A stretch of 33,774 bases of DNA, from assembly GCF_030382115.1 (NCBI RefSeq), contig NZ_JAUDRJ010000003.1, forward strand, positions 1,103,755-1,137,528, written 5' to 3'. The DNA is from Nostoc sp. GT001. GTDB lineage: Bacteria > Cyanobacteriota > Cyanobacteriia > Cyanobacteriales > Nostocaceae. The first letter of the stretch is position 1; every line of letters starts with the position of its first letter. The translations under genes were made by a program, and so were the position numbers. The notes below the pieces were generated by a model that saw only the letters and a list, made by a program, of their open reading frames with translations, was not told the origin of the DNA and made no database searches. Of this stretch, positions 17,261-24,902 are shown piece after piece.

Positions 17261-17983
17261 TTAACTTTTTTCAGTGGCGTTAGCTTTGGGATCTAAAATT
17301 ATTTGCGAAGTGGATTTATTCACATGGTAAGTCCAAGATTGCTCTTTAACCTTAACAATCACTTCCCAACCTTCCACGGGGTCGTACTGCTGGGTGCAGA
17401 CTTCGCCAAAGTTGAATTGGCAGAGATTTCCAAAGGTTTTTGGTGTAGCCTGAGTAATTTTTACATCAGTAATTCCCACCCCAGAACGGCTTGAGGCATC
17501 GCTCAAAATTGCATCTGCGATCGCTTTTGGCAATGTTTGTGAAGTACTCACTTTGGGATCTAAAATGATTTGTTTTCCAGATTTATCGACATGGTAAGTC
17601 CACGAATCTTGGCGGACTTTGACAACTACTTCCCAGCCTTCAATGGGGTTGTATTCCCTAGTACAAACTTCTCCAAATTTGAACACACAGGGATTACTAA
17701 AGGTTTTCGATGTGACTTGGGTAATCTCTAATTCCCGTTTACGCAAGCCGGAATTCCTGGACGCATTTCGTAAAATTTTATTAGCGATCGCTTTCGGTAA
17801 CTCGTTTGCTTGGGATTGGGATACTTGAGTGCCTTCTGGGTAAGGAATAGCACCAGCGGAATTATTTTCAATGAGTCCGAACCCACAAGATAGCAAGCTT
17901 GTCAACACCAGCGTCAAGAAAATTCCTCTGGGTGACTTGAAGGTGCTTTTAATTACGGCAGATGCTTGGGTGATTGATTTCAT
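17261..17983 (-). CDS. Secreted protein or lipoprotein with a tandemly duplicated ~80-residue domain
   Basis: I do not recognise the family. The 240-residue protein has an N-terminal export signal (about 18-33) ending LLSC, so Cys33 may be lipidated. Two copies of one domain follow, residues about 62-144 and 151-233. Both start LPKAIA, continue through ITQ(V/A)T and KTF and the FGEVCT pair, then GWEV(V/I)VKV and SW(T)YHV, and close IILDPK. Each copy has a Cys pair (Cys99/Cys107, Cys188/Cys196) eight residues apart, suited to a disulphide outside the cytoplasm. The copies are clearly similar, so the duplication is intragenic and probably old. No enzyme motif is visible. The ATG at 17983 lacks a good Shine-Dalgarno sequence. 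Confidence 0.8.
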   Translation of the reverse strand: MKSITQASAVIKSTFKSPRGIFLTLVLTSLLSCGFGLIENNSAGAIPYPEGTQVSQSQANELPKAIANKILRNASRNSGLRKRELEITQVTSKTFSNPCVFKFGEVCTREYNPIEGWEVVVKVRQDSWTYHVDKSGKQIILDPKVSTSQTLPKAIADAILSDASSRSGVGITDVKITQATPKTFGNLCQFNFGEVCTQQYDPVEGWEVIVKVKEQSWTYHVNKSTSQIILDPKANATEKS

Positions 17984-18314
17984 AATATATATTGATTGTT
18001 AAAAATTGAACGGATAATATCCCATACTTCTCGGTTAAGGGGGAAAGAGAAAAGAAAAAAGCTTTAACCCAAACCCAGTAACCTTTTCCCAAAACCCAAT
18101 TCCAAATTAAAGATGCCTAACCAAGAAGTATTGGATAATATCGCAATTGAATCATAATTTGTTTGACGTTGCACTCTTAATTCAGTTTCCTTATAGAGAG
18201 TGGGGGAGAGGAAAGCATAACTTCGGCTACGCTCAGTAACCGGGGGAGCAGAGGAGAAGTTGCAGTAAGTTTTTTCCCTCTGCCTCTTGTGCCCAATATC
18301 CAATGTCCCATCCC
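17984..18314. repeat. Gap with heptamer-type repeat at 18196-18305
   Basis: The first 200 bp (17984-18195) hold no gene or motif I can name. From about 18200 there is GGGGGAG-type sequence and then the unit at 18254-18286, which matches 2254-2285 with one added T. CTTCGGCTACGCTCAGTAACC lies between them. No coding feature is supported. Confidence 0.55.
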
Positions 18315-20774
18315 TTATACTTGTTTGCTCATTGCCGCTAAATTCACCACACATTCAGGAAATTGGCGTTTTAATGCTGGAAACACCGGACAAGGCGCTT
18401 GTTCTTGTAAATTGTCCGGTTTACTCCAAGTAAAGGGGGCTTTCTGCGCCGCAGACATCCACAACAGCAGCTTTGCTCGTGTCATGGCAACATAGAGTAA
18501 ACGATACTCTTCAGATGTTTTCAAATTCTTTGCCACCTCCCATGCCTGACTAACATCCGGTATGGTAGATTCTTCGTGGAGAGTAGCGCGAATTTGAGCG
18601 CGGGCTACTTCTGATAAGGTAAAGTCGCCTAAAAACTGGCTTTGGGGAGGAACCCAAAATCTGCCAGGAATCAAGTTTTCGTGGAGAAAGGGAAGAAACA
18701 CATAGTCCCAATCTAGCCCTTTAGCCTTGTGCATAGTGATAATCGTCAGTTGACCACGACGGGTGTAACGTTCTTCCGAATCCTCGGTTTCCACTGGTTC
18801 AAACCGTTCAGAACTGACGATTTCACTTAAGGCTGAAAGCATCCCACTCATTGAACTATTGCCAGCTATCTGCTGGTTAACCCGTTCTGCGAGTTTGTCA
18901 GCAGTTGCCAATTCTGCTTGGTCGTAATTTAAGGTCAAGGCGAGAAAGGAAATTAGCTGATAAAGAGGCAGTTCTAAGCGGGCGCGAAGTAAATTGCGAC
19001 ACAAACGAGCAGCTTTTTGTACTGTTTCTGATTGGGGTGCTGCTAGTGGACTAGGATACAAAAATTCTTCTGGTAGACTAGCAAGGGCGTTGAGGTCTTG
19101 AGTAGGAATTAATTGGCGCTGGACTAAGGCTTCTAGGGCGGCTTTGAGATAATCGGGGGAGTGGGGGCGATCGCAAAATTGCAATAATGCCAAAATTTCT
19201 TGGGGAACATGGGAACGGCGATCGCGTTCTCCCACATCATAAAGTGTAATTTTATGCTCTTTGCACACAGGTGCTAAAGCCTCTCCTAGCCAGCGTCCTT
19301 GGCGATTTTCTCTGACTAAAATCGCGGCACTATTTTTTGCTGGGTCTTCACCAAATAACTCAATCACCCTTTGAGATAACAATTCAACGGTGTGATGAAT
19401 ATCGCGCGGTGTATAAAGTTCTAATCCTTGTCCTACGGGTGCGGGGTTAGCGTTAGCTTGCGGATCGCCAACTTCCACAGGGCGAATTGTCTGCAAGCGA
19501 AATGGTACTTGTCGGTTATCAGGAATCTGTTGTTTGTTGTTGGTTTTGGTTGTTGCTAACCACTGATTATTGATCCATTTGAGGGCAAAGTTAGCAGCTT
19601 CAATGATAATTTTAGTACTGCGACCAGCTCGATCCATCGTTGCCAATCGTTCGATGCGATCGCACTCTTCACAAAATTGCCGGAAATAAATCGGATCGGC
19701 TGGAGTAAAGGTAGAGTTAATTGCTTGATTAGGATCGCCAACTCGCACTAAATTGAGTGTTGACTGATGACTGATGACTGATGATTGAGGAGTTATTATT
19801 CTCTCCCTGCCCCCTGCCCCCTGCCCCCTGCCCCCTGCCTCTCCCCCATTACTTGCCAAAATTTCTAATAGCTGCGTCTGAAGAGGGCTAGAATCTTGGG
19901 CTTCGTCTTCAAAGACCGCGAATATTTGGTTTTGCTCAACGTGACGGGCACTGTCGTTTTCTAAAACGCGTAGTGCGGCTAAAATCATATCGTCGTAATC
20001 GATAAAATCACGCGATCGCATCAAGTTTTGATATTGCTCGTACAACCCCGCCGCTACACTTAAAATTGCATATTCGTCTGTGGTTTGTTTACTCCACTCC
20101 CGCAACAATTCTGGCGATATCCCAGAACTTTTTGCTTCATGAATTACTGTATTAGCCAATTCTGGTAAAACTTCTGTTCGCAGCACCGATTGACGACGCA
20201 ACCTTTCTGTCTCTTCTCCATCAAATTGATGACCTTCTAATAACCGCAAATATACATCTGGATTATTTACAATCCATTGTTCTACAGCAGTTCTGATAAA
20301 GCGGTGACTTTGGGTTGGTGTAATTAATATGACATTTTCTAATTGCAAACCCGATAAATCAGAATGGCGGTTGGCAATGTTCAACGCTAGACCGTGTAGG
20401 GTATAGACAAAAAATCCCGTCTGAGGTAGGGATAAATCATCTCTTAAAAATTTCCGAATCTTCGCTTTAATATTGGCAGCAGCGGAGCGAGTAAAAGTAA
20501 CGACTACCAACTGACGGCGGGAAGATGAACGCTCATATTGACGGGCGATCGCGATCGCCGCCGCCGCCGCCATTCCGGTAGATTTGCCTGCACCAGGAAC
20601 GGCTGAAATCGCCAAAGGCCCAGATTGCCAATCAGCCATTTGCTGCTGTCCAGGGCGGAGACTGTTGCGGATTGCGAGAATTTTCTCCTGCAAAGAAGCA
20701 ATAGGCGATCGCTCAGACAATTCTGAGTCAAGTAATTCTTGAACAACAGGAATAGTAAATTTAGAGTCGGACAT
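18315..20774 (-). CDS. UvrD/Rep-family ATP-dependent DNA helicase
   Basis: Superfamily 1A helicase of 819 residues that probably unwinds DNA 3' to 5' in repair or recombination. The motifs are in order: Walker A AVPGAGKST (58-66), motif Ia VVTFTRSAAANIK (about 91-103), motif II FEDEAQD (288-294, the DEAQD variant rather than DEXQD), VRVGDPNQAI (344-352), motif V MHKAKGLDWDYVF, and motif VI LYVAMTRAK near the C-terminus. Motif II and motif III are separated by an in-frame Gly/Arg/Ser-rich insert (about 310-340) made by tandem repeats in the DNA at 19763-19841. Length and order fit a stand-alone helicase, not RecB or AddA. The start at 20774 has no clear Shine-Dalgarno sequence. Confidence 0.92.
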   Translation of the reverse strand: MSDSKFTIPVVQELLDSELSERSPIASLQEKILAIRNSLRPGQQQMADWQSGPLAISAVPGAGKSTGMAAAAAIAIARQYERSSSRRQLVVVTFTRSAAANIKAKIRKFLRDDLSLPQTGFFVYTLHGLALNIANRHSDLSGLQLENVILITPTQSHRFIRTAVEQWIVNNPDVYLRLLEGHQFDGEETERLRRQSVLRTEVLPELANTVIHEAKSSGISPELLREWSKQTTDEYAILSVAAGLYEQYQNLMRSRDFIDYDDMILAALRVLENDSARHVEQNQIFAVFEDEAQDSSPLQTQLLEILASNGGEAGGRGQGAGGRERIITPQSSVISHQSTLNLVRVGDPNQAINSTFTPADPIYFRQFCEECDRIERLATMDRAGRSTKIIIEAANFALKWINNQWLATTKTNNKQQIPDNRQVPFRLQTIRPVEVGDPQANANPAPVGQGLELYTPRDIHHTVELLSQRVIELFGEDPAKNSAAILVRENRQGRWLGEALAPVCKEHKITLYDVGERDRRSHVPQEILALLQFCDRPHSPDYLKAALEALVQRQLIPTQDLNALASLPEEFLYPSPLAAPQSETVQKAARLCRNLLRARLELPLYQLISFLALTLNYDQAELATADKLAERVNQQIAGNSSMSGMLSALSEIVSSERFEPVETEDSEERYTRRGQLTIITMHKAKGLDWDYVFLPFLHENLIPGRFWVPPQSQFLGDFTLSEVARAQIRATLHEESTIPDVSQAWEVAKNLKTSEEYRLLYVAMTRAKLLLWMSAAQKAPFTWSKPDNLQEQAPCPVFPALKRQFPECVVNLAAMSKQV
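19763..19841. repeat. Heptamer repeats inside the helicase gene
   Basis: Three ACTGATG units (19763-19783) are followed, after about 23 bp, by four perfect CTGCCCC units and a partial one (19807-19841). Because 7 is not a multiple of 3, successive units are read in different frames; the total keeps the gene open. The translated product is the insert at residues about 310-340. Confidence 0.85.
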
Positions 20775-20780
20775 ATAAAA

Positions 20781-20937
20781 AGGAGTCAGAATTCAGAATT
20801 CAGAATACTCTACCCATGAAGGGATAGAGTTTTAAATTAGTGAAAAAAATTTCATCCTAGTTTCGCCCACCAGGGGCGAGGTTTTAACCAATATTCATCA
20901 CCCACTCGTACAGAATTCATACTGAATTCTGACTCCT
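20781..20937. repeat. 157-bp inverted-repeat element beside the helicase gene
   Basis: Perfect 16-bp inverted repeat, AGGAGTCAGAATTCAG (20781-20796) and CTGAATTCTGACTCCT (20922-20937). The ends run into further AATTCTGA-like copies. Inside are CTCTACCC with GGGATAGAG (20807-20830) and TCGCCC with GGGGCGA. The left end lies 6 bp upstream of the helicase start codon, so it occupies that gene's 5' region. It may be a small mobile element; I see no clear target duplication. Confidence 0.5.
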
Positions 20938-21014
20938 GAGTTCTGAATTCTTCTTATAAAATTTGAGATGTGAGATTTTGGATTTAATTCAAAATCACAT
21001 ATATAAATAATTTT

Positions 21015-21154
21015 ATAGCAATTTAATGTGAAGTTGCACATATCTTGATCCCCCTAAATCCCCCTTAAAAAGGGGGACTTTGATAGATGTTTTTCCAGTT
21101 CCCCCTTTATTAAGGGGGGATCGAATTCTATGCAGCTTCATAAAAAATTGGTAT
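21015..21154. mobile_element. MITE-like 140-bp element
   Basis: Imperfect terminal inverted repeats of about 40 bp: the left begins ATAGCAATTT and runs through TGAAGTTGCA to GATCCCCC, and the complement of the right begins ATACCAATTT and runs through TGAAGCTGCA to GATCCCCCC. The middle holds CCCCCTTAAAAAGGGGG hairpins. A TA dinucleotide at each edge could be the target duplication. It has no coding capacity. Ends of this kind recur in Nostoc intergenic DNA. Confidence 0.6.
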
Positions 21155-21229
21155 TAGGTGATTATTAATCTCAAATTACTAAATTGTTGATAGTAGTCTG
21201 TCTAGTTTGATTGGATTAGTAAGTTATTT

Positions 21230-21283
21230 CGTAGTTAGAAGTTCAGGCATTATTTTTTAACTACTAAAGTGCTTACTACAAAC
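21230..21283. repeat. Dispersed palindromic repeat, copy 3
   Basis: The right part, TATTTTTTAACTACTAAAGT followed by GCTTACTACAAAC, matches 11911-11943 except for a few bases. The left part, CGTAGTTAGAAGTTC, is a weaker match to the GTTTGTAGT end of 7900-7954. Together with the 20781-20937 and 21015-21154 elements it fills most of the 549-bp helicase to Fe-S protein gap. Confidence 0.6.
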
Positions 21284-21323
21284 CCTGACAAAAACTTGGT
21301 AAATATTCGATTACAGTAATTCA

Positions 21324-22661
21324 TCAGGGAAAACATTTTCCAAAAGCCTGAAGTAAACGTAACGATCCTCGAACGCGGATCTTCCTCCTGATTAGCGCCC
21401 AAACAATATTCTGTTCCTTGGCTAGAAACTGAAGCCAGGTGTGGCTGTCGGCAGAAATGTGAATATTGGCTGTTCCAATATGACTATTTTCCACCTGAAT
21501 TGTCTTATCTTTAATTATGACTGTCGCCTGACATTGTTCCTTCCCAGTGAATGTGAAATGGTAAATAACATCCAGTCCTACTGATTGATTCCTTTGAAAT
21601 ACCAGAGGCAACCCGGAAAGAAATCCTTGAATAGAATTAGGGCGAAGGCTGTTGCTAACTTGCTTTACTTTTTTGTGTGGAAATCTTCTCGCTACGTAAT
21701 CTTGGGCATCGGAACCTGGAACAACATAAATAGTTTCTTCTTTATCTTGTAAGGGTCGGACTACTTCTTTAACAAAGCCTTTCTTATTCCTCAAAAATTG
21801 ACCAATTACATCTTCCCCAGCTGGACAAGCAGCTACACAATAAGCTGCTTTATAGTTTGATTTGAAAGCAAGACTCTGCCACATTGATGCTGATTCCGAA
21901 TCATTCACTTTTTGACGGTAGTCATGGGCACTTTTACTTTCGGCAATATCTTCTACCCAATCGGTGAATCCTCCCAAAAACTCTCGATAATTGTGAGTGT
22001 AACAAGCTGAGAAGTTGAAATGTCCATCACCACCAATAGCTCCCACTGGACAAGCTACTACACATAATTTGCACTCCAGGCAGGGGTTATAGTCAATTGG
22101 TTTGTTATATTTAGTTACTTCAGCTTCGATCAAAATCGTCCCAAGTAAAATAAAGTTGCCAAATTTGGGATGAATAACGTTGCGGTGAATCCCCATGTGA
22201 CCTAAACCTGCGGCTACAGCTACAGGTTTGTGGGAAACAACCCAAATTTTCCCTGGAAAGCGATCCATTTCCATTGGAAAACCCATTGCTGGATTTAAAG
22301 CTCGAATTCCTTTTTGTTCAAGGGTAGCAACAATCTCATGAGCAATTTGGTTGACTTCATCGCCTGTAGTGTGAAATTCTACGTTAGCTAGCGATCGCTC
22401 TGAACTACGAACATTCTCCCGATTCATGCGACACACGAAACTAACTAGTGTCTTCGTCGGTGGAAAAGCTACAAGAATATCCTGGCGTTGAGCAGCAATC
22501 TCTGGGCGATCAATCTCTACAAAGCCAACATCATCCGCTCCTAGCTCCAAGCACAAACTACGTAGCCAATCAGCATCTAAAGGAGAAGCGATCGTGGAAT
22601 CATCGATAGTGCTTTGCTCGCGATACTGTCTGACAGTTGGATGATCGTCAAATTTAGACAT
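21324..22661 (-). CDS. QueG/dehalogenase-like 4Fe-4S protein fused to an SCP2 sterol-carrier domain
   Basis: A 445-residue protein. The N-terminal half (about 30-185) resembles the cobalamin-binding part of epoxyqueuosine reductase and reductive dehalogenases, including SHKPVAVAAGLGHMGIHRN (143-161). A ferredoxin-type module follows: CxxCxxCxxxCP at 194-205, plus Cys220 and the CVAACP pair 275/279, enough for one full 4Fe-4S cluster and a likely second. The last ~80 residues (about 362-440) look like an SCP2 lipid-binding domain. The fusion suggests an electron-transfer enzyme acting on a hydrophobic substrate; that is inference, and no substrate is known to me. There is no signal peptide. 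It lies 52 bp after marR on the same strand, with its own copy of the operator palindrome. Confidence 0.85.
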   Translation of the reverse strand: MSKFDDHPTVRQYREQSTIDDSTIASPLDADWLRSLCLELGADDVGFVEIDRPEIAAQRQDILVAFPPTKTLVSFVCRMNRENVRSSERSLANVEFHTTGDEVNQIAHEIVATLEQKGIRALNPAMGFPMEMDRFPGKIWVVSHKPVAVAAGLGHMGIHRNVIHPKFGNFILLGTILIEAEVTKYNKPIDYNPCLECKLCVVACPVGAIGGDGHFNFSACYTHNYREFLGGFTDWVEDIAESKSAHDYRQKVNDSESASMWQSLAFKSNYKAAYCVAACPAGEDVIGQFLRNKKGFVKEVVRPLQDKEETIYVVPGSDAQDYVARRFPHKKVKQVSNSLRPNSIQGFLSGLPLVFQRNQSVGLDVIYHFTFTGKEQCQATVIIKDKTIQVENSHIGTANIHISADSHTWLQFLAKEQNIVWALIRRKIRVRGSLRLLQAFGKCFP

Positions 22662-22685
22662 AGAGGTTTCCTAATTCAGAAATAT

Positions 22686-22697
22686 GTGTATATACAC
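22686..22697. promoter_or_regulatory. Putative MarR operator in front of the Fe-S/SCP2 gene
   Basis: Perfect 12-bp palindrome GTGTATATACAC, centred about 30 bp upstream of the ATG at 22661 and 17 bp past the marR stop. The same core occurs in the larger palindrome before marR, so the product of marR probably binds both. Confidence 0.7.
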
Positions 22698-22713
22698 CTT
22701 TTTGAGAAAAAAA

Positions 22714-23172
22714 TTAGCCTTTATGCAGCAAGGATACAGTATCGGACAAACCTGATAACAAAGTACTCCATCGTTCTTGCCCTAATTGTTCTAATACACG
22801 AGTTTGGGCTACCTCCCATAGAGGTAAAGCCTCGGACAAAGCGGCTTGTCCTTTATCTGTTAAACTGATCACCCGCATCCGTTGATCCTGTCCTGGCTGA
22901 ATCTGGAGCAATCCCTGCTTTTCTAGTGGTTTGAGGTTACGTGTCAGCGTGGTTCGATCCATAACTAATTCTTGAGCTAGGCGCGTGATTGTTACTGAGC
23001 CAGCTAAGTTGATTGCAGTCAGCAAGGTAAACTGGTTAGCCAAAACCCCACTTGGTTGCAAAATCTCATCAAAAAGTTGTGTAACTGTGCGAGATGCTTT
23101 GCGGAGATTAAAACAGGTACAGGTAGCTGCAACTTTTTTAAGTAGAGCTAATTGAGTAGTTTGGTCTTGCAT
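22714..23172 (-). CDS. MarR-family transcriptional regulator
   Basis: A 152-residue winged-helix repressor-type protein. The DNA-binding part has NLAGSVTITRLAQELVMDRT (about 55-74) as helix-turn-helix, followed by the recognition helix and wing with LEKQGLLQIQPGQDQRMRVISLT. Two cysteines, Cys18 and Cys20 (ATCTCF), sit in the N-terminal dimer helix and could sense oxidants or electrophiles, as in other MarR members with reactive cysteines; inference. Its ATG at 23172 is only 2 bp from a 22-bp palindrome, so it is very likely autoregulated. The next gene on the strand is the Fe-S/SCP2 protein, its probable target. Confidence 0.93.
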   Translation of the reverse strand: MQDQTTQLALLKKVAATCTCFNLRKASRTVTQLFDEILQPSGVLANQFTLLTAINLAGSVTITRLAQELVMDRTTLTRNLKPLEKQGLLQIQPGQDQRMRVISLTDKGQAALSEALPLWEVAQTRVLEQLGQERWSTLLSGLSDTVSLLHKG

Positions 23173-23174
23173 AG

Positions 23175-23196
23175 ATTAAGTGTATATACACTTAAT
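23175..23196. promoter_or_regulatory. 22-bp operator palindrome before marR
   Basis: Perfect 22-bp palindrome with arms ATTAAGTGTAT and ATACACTTAAT, containing the core GTGTATATACAC of 22686-22697. It begins 2 bp upstream of the marR start codon, so a bound protein would cover the ribosome-binding region and probably the promoter. Confidence 0.75.
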
Positions 23197-23248
23197 TATC
23201 CTGTCAAGCACTAAGACGGCGATCTAAGCGTTTCTGCTAGAAATAAAA

Positions 23249-23314
23249 TTAATAATCCCCCGACAAAACAAACTTTGCTTGGTTCATTTGCTCTCTAAGT
23301 CGGAGGATTATTAA
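23249..23314. repeat. Hairpin with 16-bp arms
   Basis: TTAATAATCCCCCGAC (23249-23264) and GTCGGAGGATTATTAA (23299-23314) are inverted copies with one mismatch around a 34-nt loop. It lies between marR and the element at 23354-23559. Its role is unknown; it could be another small repeat or a structured leader. Confidence 0.5.
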
Positions 23315-23353
23315 GGAATCTCAAAACGAAATGTCAAGCGATGACTAATGTGG

Positions 23354-23559
23354 GCATTGGTGTCAACTTAAGCTGGAAATAACTTAACTGTTGGCTTTGT
23401 CACCCGCCAGGGAATAAATTTTCAAGCTAATAGCTTAAGTCTGCTGAAGTAGACTGGAGATTTTTGGCGATATTTAGTCATCTTCAGATGACTTTATCTA
23501 TGAGGCGGGAATTGAAATTCCCGACGGACGAGTTGTTTCGCCTTAAGTTGACACCAATA
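23354..23559. mobile_element. MITE-like element with 17-bp inverted repeats and 8-bp target-site duplication
   Basis: Perfect 17-bp terminal inverted repeats ATTGGTGTCAACTTAAG (23356-23372) and its complement (23542-23558). The 8-mer TAATGTGG flanks the element at 23346-23353 and 23560-23567. Inside, further palindromes stand in a row: AGTCATCT with AGATGACT (about 23476-23493) and CGGGAATT with AATTCCCG (about 23506-23523). No transposase is encoded. Ends and size fit a non-autonomous transposon mobilised in trans. It fills most of the 481-bp marR-aqpZ gap together with the hairpin at 23249. Confidence 0.75.
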
Positions 23560-23653
23560 TAATGTGGATTGCACCTACGCAACTTCAACTGAACATTGAT
23601 GAACTGCCGATAAAAGCTAGAAATACCGGGGCAAATTGTACAGAAAATGACTT

Positions 23654-24427
23654 TTACACTAGCTCTTTGACGTTTTGCCGTTCATCCACAGTTGATTCAC
23701 TAAAGACGGCTGCGTACAACCATCCTGCTAAAATAGCTCCCAAGATCGGAGCTATCCAGAACAGCCAAACTTGTGAAAAGAGTTCTACACCTGCAAATAG
23801 AGCAACTCCAGTACTACGGGCAGGATTAACCGAGGTATTGGTTACAGGAATGCTAATCAGGTGAATTAAAGTGAGTCCAAAACCAATTGCCAGTGGTGCA
23901 AATCCTTTAGGAGCACGGCTATCAGTCACCCCCAGAATAATCAGCAGAAACATGAAAGTCATCACAACTTCACTAATGAAGCAAGCAAACAGCGTGTAAC
24001 CACCTGGAGAATGAGTACCGTAACCGTTGGTAGCCAGTGGGTTGGAGCCACTTAGGGCAAATCCAGTTTTGCCGCTAGCAATCAGGTAGATAATGCCCGC
24101 ACCAACAACTGCACCGATTACTTGAGAGGCGATATAAGGTAGTAAGTCAGACCCCGGAAAGCGCTTACCTGCCCACAGTCCAAAGGAAACAGCTGGATTG
24201 AAATGACCACCAGAAATATGACCAAAAGCATAAGCCCCTGTAAGGACAGTAAGCCCGAATGCCAAAGATACACCTACTAATCCAATACCTAATGGAAAAG
24301 AAGTATTCTCGCTGATTTTTGCAGCATCTGCTGTGTAGGCTGCGGCTAGAACAGCACTACCACAGCCACCTAAAACAAGCCAAAATGTGCCGATAAATTC
24401 TGCCAAGCAACGTTTTGTGAGAGACAT
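23654..24427 (-). CDS. aqpZ: Aquaporin Z water channel
   Basis: Six-helix major intrinsic protein of 257 residues, embedded in the inner membrane, that passes water. The two NPA boxes are at 77-79 (HFNPAV) and 201-203 (SVNPARS). His189, Thr at about 198 and Arg204 of the aromatic/Arg filter occur in [18 protein letters not shown], which matches AqpZ exactly and is unlike glycerol facilitators. C-terminally it carries an extra acidic tail. AAGGAA lies 11 nt before the ATG at 24427. A 475-bp upstream gap probably holds its promoter. Confidence 0.96.
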   Translation of the reverse strand: MSLTKRCLAEFIGTFWLVLGGCGSAVLAAAYTADAAKISENTSFPLGIGLVGVSLAFGLTVLTGAYAFGHISGGHFNPAVSFGLWAGKRFPGSDLLPYIASQVIGAVVGAGIIYLIASGKTGFALSGSNPLATNGYGTHSPGGYTLFACFISEVVMTFMFLLIILGVTDSRAPKGFAPLAIGFGLTLIHLISIPVTNTSVNPARSTGVALFAGVELFSQVWLFWIAPILGAILAGWLYAAVFSESTVDERQNVKELV

Positions 24428-24843
24428 TTTTGGAAAATTCCTTGTTCCGCTACAAATGAGTGATAGTTACGTTACACAATGTTTAAGTCATTGCTGTCAA
24501 CAGAAAATCTATTGCCTTTATTTTGTGATGAAACTAAATTGAAAAAAATAGGAATTTTTTCTCAATAGTTAATTGCGGTGATAAGATATGAAAATACAGT
24601 AAAATTTAAAATAATAAGAAAAATACTTAATTTTTTAATAATTTTGATCTCATAATATAGTTGCTGCAATACGGTTGGTCTTAGCTTCAAAAACCGTAAA
24701 CTGCGTAGCTTGCTTATCTAGTAATGGTATCAAGACAAACCCAACAAATGACCAAACAATGTTGGATTTAGTTCTTCAAGCCAACCTCCGATTTTCCTTA
24801 ACTCAACCTTGTTGAAATTTTTGCTCCAGTTAGTTTAATCTTC
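24428..24843. other. Non-coding gap upstream of aqpZ
   Basis: The first 250 bp are strongly A+T-rich (especially 24530-24660), as expected for the aqpZ promoter region on the minus strand. I find no ORF, repeat array or RNA motif of note in the rest. The end of the gap is the hairpin at 24844-24875. Confidence 0.5.
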
Positions 24844-24875
24844 AACACTCCCACACCTTCTGGCGTGGGAGTGTT
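24844..24875 (-). terminator. Terminator-like hairpin after raf1
   Basis: AACACTCCCAC (24844-24854) and GTGGGAGTGTT (24865-24875) are a perfect 11-bp stem, with two more G-C pairs inside and a TTCT loop. It lies 27 bp beyond the raf1 stop on the minus strand. The following bases are not a strong T-run, so the terminator call is moderate. Confidence 0.6.
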
Positions 24876-24902
24876 ACGCAGTTAGCTCGTCTAAAATTGA
24901 AT

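Noticed and set aside
18064..18354. 96-codon open frame on the minus strand overlapping the end of the helicase gene
   Set aside because: It overlaps the helicase C-terminus and reads through the heptamer repeat; not a credible gene.
21324..22661. Plain queG (epoxyqueuosine reductase) or a reductive dehalogenase
   Set aside because: The C-terminal SCP2-like domain, lack of a Tat signal and the MarR context do not fit either; described as a fusion instead.
24762..24820. Short open frame MLDLVLQANLRFSLTQPC, possible transposase remnant
   Set aside because: Only 18 codons with no family motif I can defend; I see no inverted repeats around it.
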